DNA from: an uncultured Oscillospiraceae bacterium
GTDB taxonomy: Bacteria; Bacillota; Clostridia; Oscillospirales; Ruminococcaceae
Assembly (NCBI GenBank): GCA_934444765.1
Contig: CAKSDC010000004.1
Span: 46,027-110,026 of the forward strand
Length of the DNA: 64,000 nt
Direction of reading: 5' to 3'
Shown: in pieces, positions 33,749 to 42,979 of the stretch
Layout: each line of letters begins with the position of its first letter
Numbering within the stretch: position 1 is the first letter of the stretch
Translations under genes and position numbers: made by a program
Notes under the pieces: generated by a model
Seen by the model: the letters and a program-made list of their open reading frames with translations, nothing else
Told to the model about the DNA's origin: nothing
Database searches by the model: none

Positions 33749-34546
33749 ATGATTAAGTTAATAGCTACAGATATGGACGGTACTCTATTAGACGATAACA
33801 AGCAACTTCCTAAAGACTTTTTTAGACTATTAGACGTACTAAAGTCTAAAGGAATAGAGTTCGTAATAGCAAGCGGACGTTCTTATGTGGCGTTATATCA
33901 CATATTCGGTGAACACGCTAAAGATATGAACTTTATCTGCGATAACGGTGCTTATGTAGTAGTTAAAGATAAAATAGTATCCGTTAGCATTATAGAACAC
34001 TCCACCGTTATGGATATAGTCAAAGAGTGCAACAAGTTGGAATGTGTTAGTCCTGTTCTATGTGGTATGAAAGATATCTACTTCAGCAGTTCCGCAAAAG
34101 AACAGTACAAGCAGGAAATCAACAACTTCTACGTCAAGTTCACCGCCGTGGACGACTTACTATCCGTTCAAGACGATATATTCAAGATAGCCATATGCGA
34201 CACTAAAAATCCACTCTATAATAGCTATCCTGTACTAAATAGAAAGTTCGGCGATAGCCTATCTGTAGTAGTTTCTGGCGTACGTTGGCAAGACGTTATG
34301 AATAAAGGTATAGACAAAGGCAACGCTTTAAAGACTATTCAAGAGAGTATTAACGCTACTAAGTCCGAAACTATGGCTTTTGGTGACTTCTACAACGACG
34401 TTCCACTTCTAAATATGGCAGAATATAGCTATGTAATGGCTAACGCTAACGACGATATGAAACAGTACGGCAAATACATCGCAGAACCTAACTACAAAAA
34501 CGGAGTAGTTAAGGCTATCTGTTCCAGATTGGAGATTAGCCTATGA
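33749..34546 (+). CDS. Cof-type HAD phosphatase
   Basis: HAD-superfamily IIB (Cof/YidA) sugar or nucleotide phosphatase of 265 residues. Motif I DMDGTLLDD with nucleophile D8 and D10; motif II ASGRS; motif III Lys in MNKGIDKGNAL; motif IV FGDFYNDVPLL. The cap domain sits between motifs II and III. Substrate unknown. The stop overlaps the start of the RodA-like gene by 4 nt (ATGA). Confidence 0.92.
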   Translation: MIKLIATDMDGTLLDDNKQLPKDFFRLLDVLKSKGIEFVIASGRSYVALYHIFGEHAKDMNFICDNGAYVVVKDKIVSVSIIEHSTVMDIVKECNKLECVSPVLCGMKDIYFSSSAKEQYKQEINNFYVKFTAVDDLLSVQDDIFKIAICDTKNPLYNSYPVLNRKFGDSLSVVVSGVRWQDVMNKGIDKGNALKTIQESINATKSETMAFGDFYNDVPLLNMAEYSYVMANANDDMKQYGKYIAEPNYKNGVVKAICSRLEISL

Positions 34547-35706
34547 TACAAAAGTTAAACAGAGTAGAAGACCAACGTTACACCTTCTTTGACTATCTAA
34601 AAAGGTTGGATAAGTTACTATTGCTATCGGTTTCGTTATGTGCTACTCTAAGCATAATATGTATATACTCTATATACAATGCACAGGTAGTAGAAATTTC
34701 AGAAAACCAATGGTATACTCAAACCGTTTCCGCTTTGATAGGCATAATATTAAGTTTTATAATAACGGCTATAGACTATAAAAAGATAGCCAATCTGTTT
34801 TGGTTGTACGTTCCCATATCGTTGGTACTGGTAGGCTTAACGTTCACTTCTTTAGGATATGGTCGTGGAGAAGCAGACGATATCGCTTGGATAGACTTAG
34901 GATTTATTAGTATTCAGCCAGCCGAAATATTAAAGATAGCGTTTTTACTATCTTTTTCCTTACACCTTTCAAAGGTTGGAGAAGATATCAACAGATTTTT
35001 AAACTTTATACTGTTGTGTATTCACGGGTTGATACCTATAGGAATAGTAGCACTTCAAGGCGACTACGGAACGGCTATAGTATTTGGTGTTATGTGTGCG
35101 TTTATGATGTTATTCGCTGGACTTTCGATAAGATATATAGCACCTATATTAGCGAGTATTCCTATAATACTATACTTGTTATGGACTTACGTATTAGGTA
35201 GCGTTCACAAAAACAGAATATTAGTACTGTTCAATCCAGGTTCAGACCCTTTGGGTATAGAGTATCAACAGAATTTAGGAAAAAAAGCTCTTGCTGAGGG
35301 TGGACTGTTCGGTAAAGGACTATTTCAACAGGAATACTCCACCGTACCAGAAATTCATAACGACTTTATATTTGCGTTCGTAGGTCAAGCGTTGGGATTT
35401 GTGGGTTGCGTAGTACTATTAATAGTGTTCACATTCATATGTATAAGAATACTCTGTGATAGGCTAAAGTGTAAAGATAGTTTAGGTAAAAATATATGCG
35501 TAGGTACTTTCGCTATGATATTTATTCACTGCTTTATGAATATAGGTATGGTTCTTGGAGTTATGCCCGTAATAGGTATTCCGCTACCGTTTATGAGTGC
35601 GGGTGGTACTGCTATGGTTAGTATGTTTGTAGCCATAGGTTTGGTATTAAGTACACAGTCGCACAATCAAAAACCAAAACGAATGTTCTACGAAGTTCAA
35701 GAATAA
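34543..35706 (+). CDS. RodA/FtsW/SpoVE-family peptidoglycan polymerase
   Basis: SEDS-family glycosyltransferase of 387 residues with about ten membrane segments. Seen: GRGEADDIAWIDLGFISIQPAEILKI (the GA.RWI...QPSE motif in degenerate form), GDYGTAIVF, QNLGKKALAEGGLFGKG, VPEIHNDFIFAFVGQALGF with the catalytic-region HNDFIF, and PVIGIPLPFMSAGGTAMV. It is closest to RodA (elongation), though SpoVE/FtsW cannot be excluded. Coupled to the HAD gene. No PBP gene is adjacent. Confidence 0.9.
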   Translation: MIQKLNRVEDQRYTFFDYLKRLDKLLLLSVSLCATLSIICIYSIYNAQVVEISENQWYTQTVSALIGIILSFIITAIDYKKIANLFWLYVPISLVLVGLTFTSLGYGRGEADDIAWIDLGFISIQPAEILKIAFLLSFSLHLSKVGEDINRFLNFILLCIHGLIPIGIVALQGDYGTAIVFGVMCAFMMLFAGLSIRYIAPILASIPIILYLLWTYVLGSVHKNRILVLFNPGSDPLGIEYQQNLGKKALAEGGLFGKGLFQQEYSTVPEIHNDFIFAFVGQALGFVGCVVLLIVFTFICIRILCDRLKCKDSLGKNICVGTFAMIFIHCFMNIGMVLGVMPVIGIPLPFMSAGGTAMVSMFVAIGLVLSTQSHNQKPKRMFYEVQE

Positions 35707-35722
35707 TGCTTATATATTACGG

Positions 35723-35751
35723 TTGACAATGCCTAAATTTCAAGGTATAAT
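35723..35751 (+). promoter_or_regulatory. guaA promoter
   Basis: Perfect TTGACA at 35723-35728, 17-bp spacer, perfect TATAAT at 35746-35751: one of the strongest promoters in the window. The leader (~55 nt) is too short for a purine riboswitch. Confidence 0.8.
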
Positions 35752-35813
35752 ATTATCTATACTAATTATGTTACTTATGTTGTAACGTCTAAAATTTGGA
35801 GGATTACCTTTTT

Positions 35814-37346
35814 ATGAAACATGAACTATGTATAGTTTTAGACTTTGGTGGACAGTATAATCAGCTAATAGCAAGACGTGTCCGTGAATGTGGTGTATAC
35901 TGCGAAGTCCATAGTTATAAAACTTCTATCGAAAAGTTAAAGTCTATGAACCCTAAAGCGTTTATCTTTACTGGTGGACCTAATAGTGTATATGACGAAA
36001 AGTCGCCACACATAAGCAAAGAGATATTCGAGTTAGGTATTCCAGTATTAGGCATATGCTATGGCTGTCAATTAATGGCATATACTTTAGGTGGTGAAGT
36101 ATCTTCTGCCCCAGTTAGTGAGTATGGTAAGACCGATACTATATACGATACTAACTCTTTACTATTTAAAGGTCTATCTAATAGTAACGTATCTTGGATG
36201 AGCCATACTGACTATATTTCCAAACTACCACAAGGGTTCAAATCGGTAGCACATACCGAAAACTGTCCAGTAGGTGCTATGGAAAACGTCGAAAAAAGAC
36301 TATACGGTATGCAATATCACCCAGAAGTAAACCACACTATAGACGGTTCTAAGATGTTACACAACTTTTTATATAACGTATGTCAGTTTAAGGGCGACTG
36401 GACTATGAGCGACTACGCTAAGACTGCTATTCAACAGATTAGAGAAAAAGTCGGTGACGGTAAAGTATTATTAGGTCTATCTGGTGGTGTAGATAGTTCT
36501 GTAGCTGCCGCATTACTTTCTAAGGCTATAGGCAATCAACTAACTTGCATCTTTGTAGACCACGGCTTTATGCGTAAAAATGAGGGCGACGAAGTAGAAG
36601 AGGCTTTTAAGGATTGGGATATCAACTTCGTTAGAGTAAACGCTAAAGAACAGTTTATGTCTAAAATGCGTGGCGTATCTGAACCAGAAGCTAAACGTAA
36701 AATTATAGGCGAAGAGTTTATTCGTGTATTTGAACAGGAAGCTAAAAAGATAGGCAAAGTAGACTTTTTAGTACAAGGTACTATCTACCCTGACGTTATA
36801 GAAAGTGGTCTTGGCGACGCTGCCGTAATCAAATCACATCACAACGTTGGCGGTCTACCTGACTATGTTGACTTCAAAGAGATTATCGAACCTTTAAGAA
36901 TGCTATTCAAAGACGAAGTTAGACAACTTGGTACAGAATTGGGTCTATCTCCAGTATTAGTTTGGAGACAACCTTTCCCAGGCCCTGGTTTAGCTATTAG
37001 AATTATCGGTGAAATTACTGACGAAAAGTTGGAAATGCTACAAGATGCCGATTACATCTTCCGTGAAGAAGTTGCTAAGGCTGGTTTGGATAAGTCTATA
37101 AACCAATACTTTGCAGTACTAACTAATATGCGTTCAGTAGGTGTTATGGGTGACGGTAGAACTTACGACTATACTCTTGCACTACGTGGCGTTACTACTA
37201 CAGACTTCATGACCGCTGACTTTGCTAAAATTCCTTACGAAGTGTTAGAGGTAGTATCTGCAAGAATAGTAAACGAAGTTAAAAATATCAACCGTGTAGT
37301 ATACGACGTTACTACTAAACCACCAGCTACTATAGAATGGGAATAA
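35814..37346 (+). CDS. guaA: GMP synthase (glutamine-hydrolysing)
   Basis: Converts XMP to GMP using glutamine. Residues 1-190 form the class I glutaminase: nucleophile C82 in GICYGCQ, with His and Glu in MQYHPEVNH. Residues about 200-390 form the PP-loop ATP pyrophosphatase (LLGLSGGVDSSV). The dimerisation domain ends TTKPPATIEWE, the canonical GuaA C-terminus. 510 residues. ATG 35814 with TTGGAGGA upstream is preferred to the TTG at 35796, which overlaps the ribosome site. Confidence 0.97.
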   Translation: MKHELCIVLDFGGQYNQLIARRVRECGVYCEVHSYKTSIEKLKSMNPKAFIFTGGPNSVYDEKSPHISKEIFELGIPVLGICYGCQLMAYTLGGEVSSAPVSEYGKTDTIYDTNSLLFKGLSNSNVSWMSHTDYISKLPQGFKSVAHTENCPVGAMENVEKRLYGMQYHPEVNHTIDGSKMLHNFLYNVCQFKGDWTMSDYAKTAIQQIREKVGDGKVLLGLSGGVDSSVAAALLSKAIGNQLTCIFVDHGFMRKNEGDEVEEAFKDWDINFVRVNAKEQFMSKMRGVSEPEAKRKIIGEEFIRVFEQEAKKIGKVDFLVQGTIYPDVIESGLGDAAVIKSHHNVGGLPDYVDFKEIIEPLRMLFKDEVRQLGTELGLSPVLVWRQPFPGPGLAIRIIGEITDEKLEMLQDADYIFREEVAKAGLDKSINQYFAVLTNMRSVGVMGDGRTYDYTLALRGVTTTDFMTADFAKIPYEVLEVVSARIVNEVKNINRVVYDVTTKPPATIEWE

Positions 37347-37370
37347 TAGTCGACTATTAGAGTATATAAG

Positions 37371-37401
37371 AACTCCCTCACTTAATAAGATGAGGGAGTT
37401 T
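37371..37401. terminator. terminator between guaA and the MFS gene
   Basis: AACTCCCTCA (37371-37380) pairs with TGAGGGAGTT (37391-37400), 10-nt loop; convergent genes on both sides. Confidence 0.8.
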
Positions 37402-37420
37402 CTATATATAGTCGATGATA

Positions 37421-38608
37421 CTATTTTTTACTATTAAACTTGACGTTCTTCAATAGTAGTATCGAAACGGTTAATATTATAGGAAAGATACCACTTGCAA
37501 GCATACCTTTTTGCATATTGTCACCTGCACTTTGAGAGATGTTTCCCACTATAGCAGGACCTAAAGCACCTCCCAAGTCACCAGCCATGGCAAGTAGAGC
37601 AAACATTGCCGTTCCTCCTGTCGGAATTTTAGCGGAACATATACTTATAGAACCTGGCCACATAATTCCTACTGAAAATCCACACATTATACAACCTAAT
37701 AATCCTACAAGTGGCAAACTGGAAGTAGATGCCATGATATAACATAGAAGACACAGACAACCTGAACCTATCATAAACTTCATAAGGTTTAGCTTTTTGC
37801 CATACTTTCCATAGAGCGTTCTGCTAATACCCATAGTAACGGCAAACATACATGGACCAGCAATATCTCCTAACGATTTAGAAAGTCCCAATGCGGACTC
37901 AGAAAAGGCAGAAGCCCATTGAGACATAGAAAGTTCCGAAGCTCCAGCACATACCATCAATACTATGGCTATCCAAAATAGAGGCACTTTTAATAGTTGA
38001 GATATATTCATACCTTCGCCCTCTTCTGTTGGGTGTTGTATAGGACATACTATAAAGTTATATACGTTGACAAACGGAACTATCGACCATATACAAGATA
38101 GCCACTTCCAATTCTCTATACCGAATATCGCAAAAAACAGTGTGGATAGTAATATCACTCCTACAGAACCCCAACAGTAGAACGAATGCAACAAACTCAT
38201 AGCAGTTTCTTTGTGTTCAAAAGGACAGGCTTCTACTATAGGACTTACTAACACTTCAGTTAAACCGCTACCCACAGCGTATACTATAGTACTAACTATA
38301 ATTCCAACGAATGGATTAGAGACCACGTTAGGAAGAAAAGCAAGACCTATTAATCCCAATGCCGAAATTAGTTGTGAACCTACTACACACCTTCGATAAC
38401 CTATAACGTCAGCAAACTTAGCACATAAGATATCTACTATCAGTTGCGTTATAAAGAACACAGTAGGTATAAGTGCAATCTTACCCAAAGAGATATCATA
38501 ACTATTATGAAAGGTAAGAAATAACAACGGTGCAAAGTTAGCGGTAATAGCTTGTGTAATAAAACCCATATAGCAAGCTATAAGAGTTCTATTATAGTTT
38601 GGTTTCAT
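37421..38608 (-). CDS. major facilitator superfamily transporter
   Basis: A 395-residue MFS permease with about 12 hydrophobic segments. The MFS signature after helix 2 reads KFADVIGYRR. The family resembles FucP/NagP-like or YfkF-like single-gene transporters, but the substrate is not evident. ATG 38608 (MKPNYNRTLIACYMGF) has GGAGTG nine bases before; the upstream in-frame GTG lies within that site. Transcribed towards guaA, sharing its terminator. Confidence 0.87.
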   Translation of the reverse strand: MKPNYNRTLIACYMGFITQAITANFAPLLFLTFHNSYDISLGKIALIPTVFFITQLIVDILCAKFADVIGYRRCVVGSQLISALGLIGLAFLPNVVSNPFVGIIVSTIVYAVGSGLTEVLVSPIVEACPFEHKETAMSLLHSFYCWGSVGVILLSTLFFAIFGIENWKWLSCIWSIVPFVNVYNFIVCPIQHPTEEGEGMNISQLLKVPLFWIAIVLMVCAGASELSMSQWASAFSESALGLSKSLGDIAGPCMFAVTMGISRTLYGKYGKKLNLMKFMIGSGCLCLLCYIMASTSSLPLVGLLGCIMCGFSVGIMWPGSISICSAKIPTGGTAMFALLAMAGDLGGALGPAIVGNISQSAGDNMQKGMLASGIFPIILTVSILLLKNVKFNSKK

Positions 38609-39015
38609 ATTAATAATCACTCCAATAATATACCCTTATCTAAAAAAGTAAGGGAAACTTTAATAGTATCTTAAACTTATACCAAAAAGTGTGTAGCAAA
38701 ATACTCTTTTAGTTGGTATATAGATACCTTTATTATTAACTCTGCAACTTTTAAACACAAAATTTTTTAAAACTCCTTGACTTTTATGGAAAGTTGTAGT
38801 ATAATAATACAATGTATCATAATGAATATTTCTAATGTGGATAACACTCTTTAGTGATAGTTTCTTTAATGAGATTATAACATATTCACAAAAAAATGCA
38901 AGTATTTTTTATTAAGTCCGCACCGATATTTTCTTTTTACAGCTTAAATATTTAGTGCGGTAAATGTATTTTATGCCGTATGGCTCTAACTACAAAAGGA
39001 GGTAGTCCCGAACTT
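38609..39015 (+). other. intergenic region holding the rpoB leader
   Basis: About 400 bp between divergent MFS and rpoB genes. It contains a CCCTTA/TAAGGG hairpin in the MFS leader, an inverted repeat TATACCAA (38678-38685)/TTGGTATA (38713-38720), the rpoB promoter, and a CCGCAC (38918-38923)/GTGCGG (38955-38960) stem in the rpoB leader. No rplJ-rplL genes precede rpoB, so this leader may carry its control signals. Confidence 0.55.
38777..38805 (+). promoter_or_regulatory. rpoB: rpoBC promoter
   Basis: TTGACT at 38777-38782, 17-bp spacer, perfect TATAAT at 38800-38805; gives a leader of about 200 nt. Confidence 0.75.
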
Positions 39016-42000
39016 ATGGTGAATGTTAAACCAATTAAACTCGGAAAGAATACCAGAATGAGTTTTGGTAAGATTACTGAAGCTCTTGAAATGCCTAATC
39101 TTATCGAGGTACAGAAAAATTCTTACAACTGGTTTAGAGAAGAAGGACTAAAAGAAGTCTTCCGTGATATGTCTGCTATTTCAGACTACAACGGTAACTT
39201 AGTTCTAAATTTTGTTAGCTATCGTATAGACGATAAGCCAAAATATTCTATTGCACAATGTAAGGAAAGAGATGCGACTTTTGCAGCACCTATGTATGTA
39301 ACTGCTAAACTTTGGAACAAAGAAAAGAATGAGGCTAAATCCTCTGAAATATATATGGGTGACTTTCCATTAATGACCGAAAGTGGTACTTTTGTAATTA
39401 ATGGTGCAGAACGTGTTATAGTATCGCAGTTAGTACGTTCCCCTGGTGTTTACTACGCTTGCGAAAAAGACAAGACTGGTAAAGACCTATTTAAGTCTAC
39501 AGTAATACCTAACCGTGGTGCTTGGCTTGAATATGAAATGGACTCTAACGACGTAGTATACGTTCGTATAGATAAGAATAGAAAGATTGCTATTACCACC
39601 TTTATTAGAGCTTTAGGTGCTACTGGTTCAGACGAAGAAGTTCTTGAACTATTTGGTAACGATGAACGTTTACACCAAACTATACTTACTGGTAAGGACA
39701 GCTCTAAGGACAGAGAGACTGCACTATTAGACATATACAAAAAGTTACGTCCAGGCGAACCTCCTACCGTTGAAAGTTCCGAAACACATATTAACAACCT
39801 ATTCTTTGATGCAAGAAGATACGACCTATGTCGTTTTGGTAGATACAAGTACAACAAAAAGTTGGGTATAGCTTCAAGACTTGAAGGTCATACACTATCA
39901 AGACCTATCATTAATACTCTTACTGGCGAACTATTAGCCGAAACTGGCGAAACTATTACTAAGGAAAGAGCCTTAGAAATAGAACAGGCTGGCGTATACG
40001 AGGCTTTTGTACAAGTAGAAACTAAGGAATACTATCAAAACGAAATTGGCGAATACAAAACTCGTATGATAGACAAGGAAGTTAAAATTATAGGTAACGG
40101 CATGGTAGACATTGCTGGTTACGTAGACTTCGACCCAGCAGAATACGGCATAAACGAAAAGGTTTCCTTTAAGGTATTAAAAGATATATTAGAAAGTTCT
40201 AACGGTGACTCCGAAGAACTTATAGATAACGTTAAAAGACGTATAGACGAACTTATTCCTAAACATATAATCCTTGATGATATATTCGCTTCTATCAGCT
40301 ACTTTTTAAACCTATGCGACGGTGTAGGTACTATAGACGATATAGACCATCTTGGTAACAGACGTATCCGTTCTGTAGGTGAACTTCTACAAAACCAATT
40401 TAGAATAGGTTTTTCAAGAATGGAACGTAATATTCGTGAAAAGATGAACACACTCAGCCAAGACGCTGACTCTTTATCTGCTGCATCGGTAGTAAACATT
40501 AGACCTATTACCGCTGCCATTAAAGAATTTTTCGGTTCTTCTCCACTATCTCAATTTATGGACCAAACTAACCCATTAGCAGAACTTACTCATAAGAGAA
40601 GACTTTCCGCATTAGGTCCTGGTGGTCTTTCAAGAGATAGAGCGGGATTTGAAGTTAGAGACGTTCACTATAGCCACTATGGTAGAATGTGTCCTATCGA
40701 AACTCCTGAAGGTCCTAACATCGGTCTTATTTCCTACCTTGCTACTTTTGCAAGGATTAACGAATACGGCTTTATAGAAGCTCCTTACAGAAAAGTAGAT
40801 AAGGAAACTGGCATAGTTACCAAAGAAGTAGTATACATGACTGCCGACGTTGAAGATAACTTTGTAGTAGCTCAGGCTAACGAACCTCTTGACGAAGACG
40901 GCAGATTTAAACGTCCAAGAGTAAACGTTCGTTACAGAGATAAGATTCTTGAATGCGACAGAGATAGCGTAGACTACATGGACGTATCCCCTAAAATGGT
41001 AGTATCTGTAGCTACTGCTATGATACCTTTCCTTGAAAACGACGACGCTAACCGTGCCTTAATGGGTTCTAACATGCAAAGACAAGCCGTTCCACTACTA
41101 AAGACCGAAAGTCCTATAGTAGGTACTGGTATGGAATACAAGGCAGCAGTAGACTCTGGCGTATGCGTAGTATCTAAGGATAAGGGTACTGTAGTAACTT
41201 TAGATGCCGACCACATAGTAATTAAAGATGATAACTTTATAGACCACTCTTACAAACTTACTAAGTTCAAACGTTCTAACCAAGGTACTTGTGTAAACCA
41301 AAGACCTATAGTAAACGTTGGTGACGAAGTAGAAGTAGGTCAAGTACTTGCAGACGGTCCTGCTACTTCCGACGGTGAAATCTCTCTTGGTAAAAATGCC
41401 TTAATCGGCTTTATGACTTGGGAAGGTTACAACTACGAAGACGCAGTACTCCTTAACGAACGTTTAGTACGTGACGATATGTATACTTCTATCCATATCG
41501 AAGAGTACGAAATAGAAGCAAGAGATACTAAACTTGGTCCAGAAGAGATTACAAGAGATATTCCTAACGTAGGTGACGACGCTATTAAGGACTTAGACGA
41601 AAACGGTATTATCAGAATAGGTGCAGAAGTTCACTCTGGTGATATATTAGTAGGTAAGGTTACTCCTAAGGGCGAAACTGAACTTACAGCAGAAGAAAGA
41701 CTATTACGTGCTATATTCGGCGAAAAGGCAAGAGAAGTTAGAGATAACTCCCTTAAAGTTCCTCACGGCGAAAGCGGTGTAATAGTAGACGTTAAAGTAT
41801 TCACTCGTAAAAACTGCGACGAACTCGCTCCTGGTGTTAATAAGTCCGTTAGATGTTATATCGCTCAAAAGAGAAAAATCTCTGTAGGTGACAAGATGGC
41901 AGGTCGTCACGGTAACAAGGGTGTCGTTTCAAGAATACTTCCTCCAGAAGATATGCCATTCCTTGCAGACGGTACTCCACTTGATATAGTATTAAACCCA

Positions 42001-42855
42001 TTAGGCGTACCTTCACGTATGAACATCGGTCAGGTACTTGAAGTACATCTTGGTATGGCTTGTAAGGCTTTAGGCTGGAAGATTATGACTCCTGTATTCG
42101 ACGGTGCACACGAAGACGATATCCGTGAATGCTTTAGAGAGGCTAACCAGAAGATACACGAAGTAGACAATCCTGATATGCTATTCAACGGCGTAGACTT
42201 TAACGAAGACGGTAAGTTTACTCTATATGACGGTCGTACTGGTGAACCTTTTGATAACAAGGTTACTGTAGGATATATGTACTACTTAAAACTTCACCAC
42301 CTTGTAGACGATAAGATACACGCACGTTCTGTAGGTCCTTACTCTTTAGTTACTCAACAACCTTTAGGTGGTAAGGCTCAGTTTGGTGGTCAAAGATTTG
42401 GTGAAATGGAAGTTTGGGCTTTAGAGGCTTATGGCGCTGCATATACTCTACAAGAGATACTAACCGTTAAGTCCGACGATACTATCGGTCGTGTAAACAC
42501 TTACGAGGCTATAGTTAAGGGACAAAACGTTCCAAAACCTGGTGTACCAGAATCGTTTAAGGTTCTTATTAAGGAACTTCAATCTCTTGCACTTGACGTT
42601 AGAGTTCTTGATAAGGATAACAACGAAATAGACCTTAAACAGAATATCGACGACGGTATTCCATCAAGAAGTGACTTTATTCCTTCTGGTCCAGAAGACA
42701 ATGAAGACTATAAGGCTAATAGCTCTGAAGATGACGACAGCTTTAGTGAAGAAAATACAGACGCTATTAATGATATAAGCGACGAAGACGGCTATCTTGT
42801 AGGAAACGTTTCTGACATAGATAACAACGATGGTGAACTCCATTCAGTAGAGTAG
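39016..42855 (+). CDS. rpoB: RNA polymerase beta subunit
   Basis: The 1279-residue catalytic beta subunit. The rifampicin region FGSSPLSQFMDQTNPLAEL...HKRRLSALGPGGL is intact at the main resistance positions, and PIETPEGPNIGLI, GDKMAGRHGNKGV and the C-terminal GGKAQFGGQRFGEMEVWALEAYGAAYTLQE are present. A highly acidic tail (about the last 50 residues) extends past the usual end. ATG 39016 (MVNVKPIKL) is chosen because AAAGGAGGT lies at 38995-39003; the upstream in-frame ATG at 38980 would contain that site in its coding part and has no ribosome site of its own. Probably co-transcribed with rpoC. Confidence 0.97.
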   Translation: MVNVKPIKLGKNTRMSFGKITEALEMPNLIEVQKNSYNWFREEGLKEVFRDMSAISDYNGNLVLNFVSYRIDDKPKYSIAQCKERDATFAAPMYVTAKLWNKEKNEAKSSEIYMGDFPLMTESGTFVINGAERVIVSQLVRSPGVYYACEKDKTGKDLFKSTVIPNRGAWLEYEMDSNDVVYVRIDKNRKIAITTFIRALGATGSDEEVLELFGNDERLHQTILTGKDSSKDRETALLDIYKKLRPGEPPTVESSETHINNLFFDARRYDLCRFGRYKYNKKLGIASRLEGHTLSRPIINTLTGELLAETGETITKERALEIEQAGVYEAFVQVETKEYYQNEIGEYKTRMIDKEVKIIGNGMVDIAGYVDFDPAEYGINEKVSFKVLKDILESSNGDSEELIDNVKRRIDELIPKHIILDDIFASISYFLNLCDGVGTIDDIDHLGNRRIRSVGELLQNQFRIGFSRMERNIREKMNTLSQDADSLSAASVVNIRPITAAIKEFFGSSPLSQFMDQTNPLAELTHKRRLSALGPGGLSRDRAGFEVRDVHYSHYGRMCPIETPEGPNIGLISYLATFARINEYGFIEAPYRKVDKETGIVTKEVVYMTADVEDNFVVAQANEPLDEDGRFKRPRVNVRYRDKILECDRDSVDYMDVSPKMVVSVATAMIPFLENDDANRALMGSNMQRQAVPLLKTESPIVGTGMEYKAAVDSGVCVVSKDKGTVVTLDADHIVIKDDNFIDHSYKLTKFKRSNQGTCVNQRPIVNVGDEVEVGQVLADGPATSDGEISLGKNALIGFMTWEGYNYEDAVLLNERLVRDDMYTSIHIEEYEIEARDTKLGPEEITRDIPNVGDDAIKDLDENGIIRIGAEVHSGDILVGKVTPKGETELTAEERLLRAIFGEKAREVRDNSLKVPHGESGVIVDVKVFTRKNCDELAPGVNKSVRCYIAQKRKISVGDKMAGRHGNKGVVSRILPPEDMPFLADGTPLDIVLNPLGVPSRMNIGQVLEVHLGMACKALGWKIMTPVFDGAHEDDIRECFREANQKIHEVDNPDMLFNGVDFNEDGKFTLYDGRTGEPFDNKVTVGYMYYLKLHHLVDDKIHARSVGPYSLVTQQPLGGKAQFGGQRFGEMEVWALEAYGAAYTLQEILTVKSDDTIGRVNTYEAIVKGQNVPKPGVPESFKVLIKELQSLALDVRVLDKDNNEIDLKQNIDDGIPSRSDFIPSGPEDNEDYKANSSEDDDSFSEENTDAINDISDEDGYLVGNVSDIDNNDGELHSVE

Positions 42856-42903
42856 TCACTTATTGAATATATATAAGCAACAAGCAAACAACGTTTAGTG
42901 TTG

Positions 42904-42954
42904 TATAGCTAATATACTCCCATAAGAACTTCTAATTGGGAGTATGTGGCTATA
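42904..42954 (+). other. rpoB-rpoC intercistronic hairpin
   Basis: ATACTCCCA (42914-42922) pairs with TGGGAGTAT (42937-42945), and TATAGC (42904-42909) with GCTATA (42949-42954) across a small internal loop. There is no U-run, so it is more likely a processing/RNase III-type or stability element than a terminator. Confidence 0.6.
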
Positions 42955-42979
42955 TATGAAATTATAGGAGGATAATAGT

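Noticed and set aside
35752..35813. Purine riboswitch before guaA
   Set aside because: The leader after the promoter is only about 55 nt and lacks the aptamer core.
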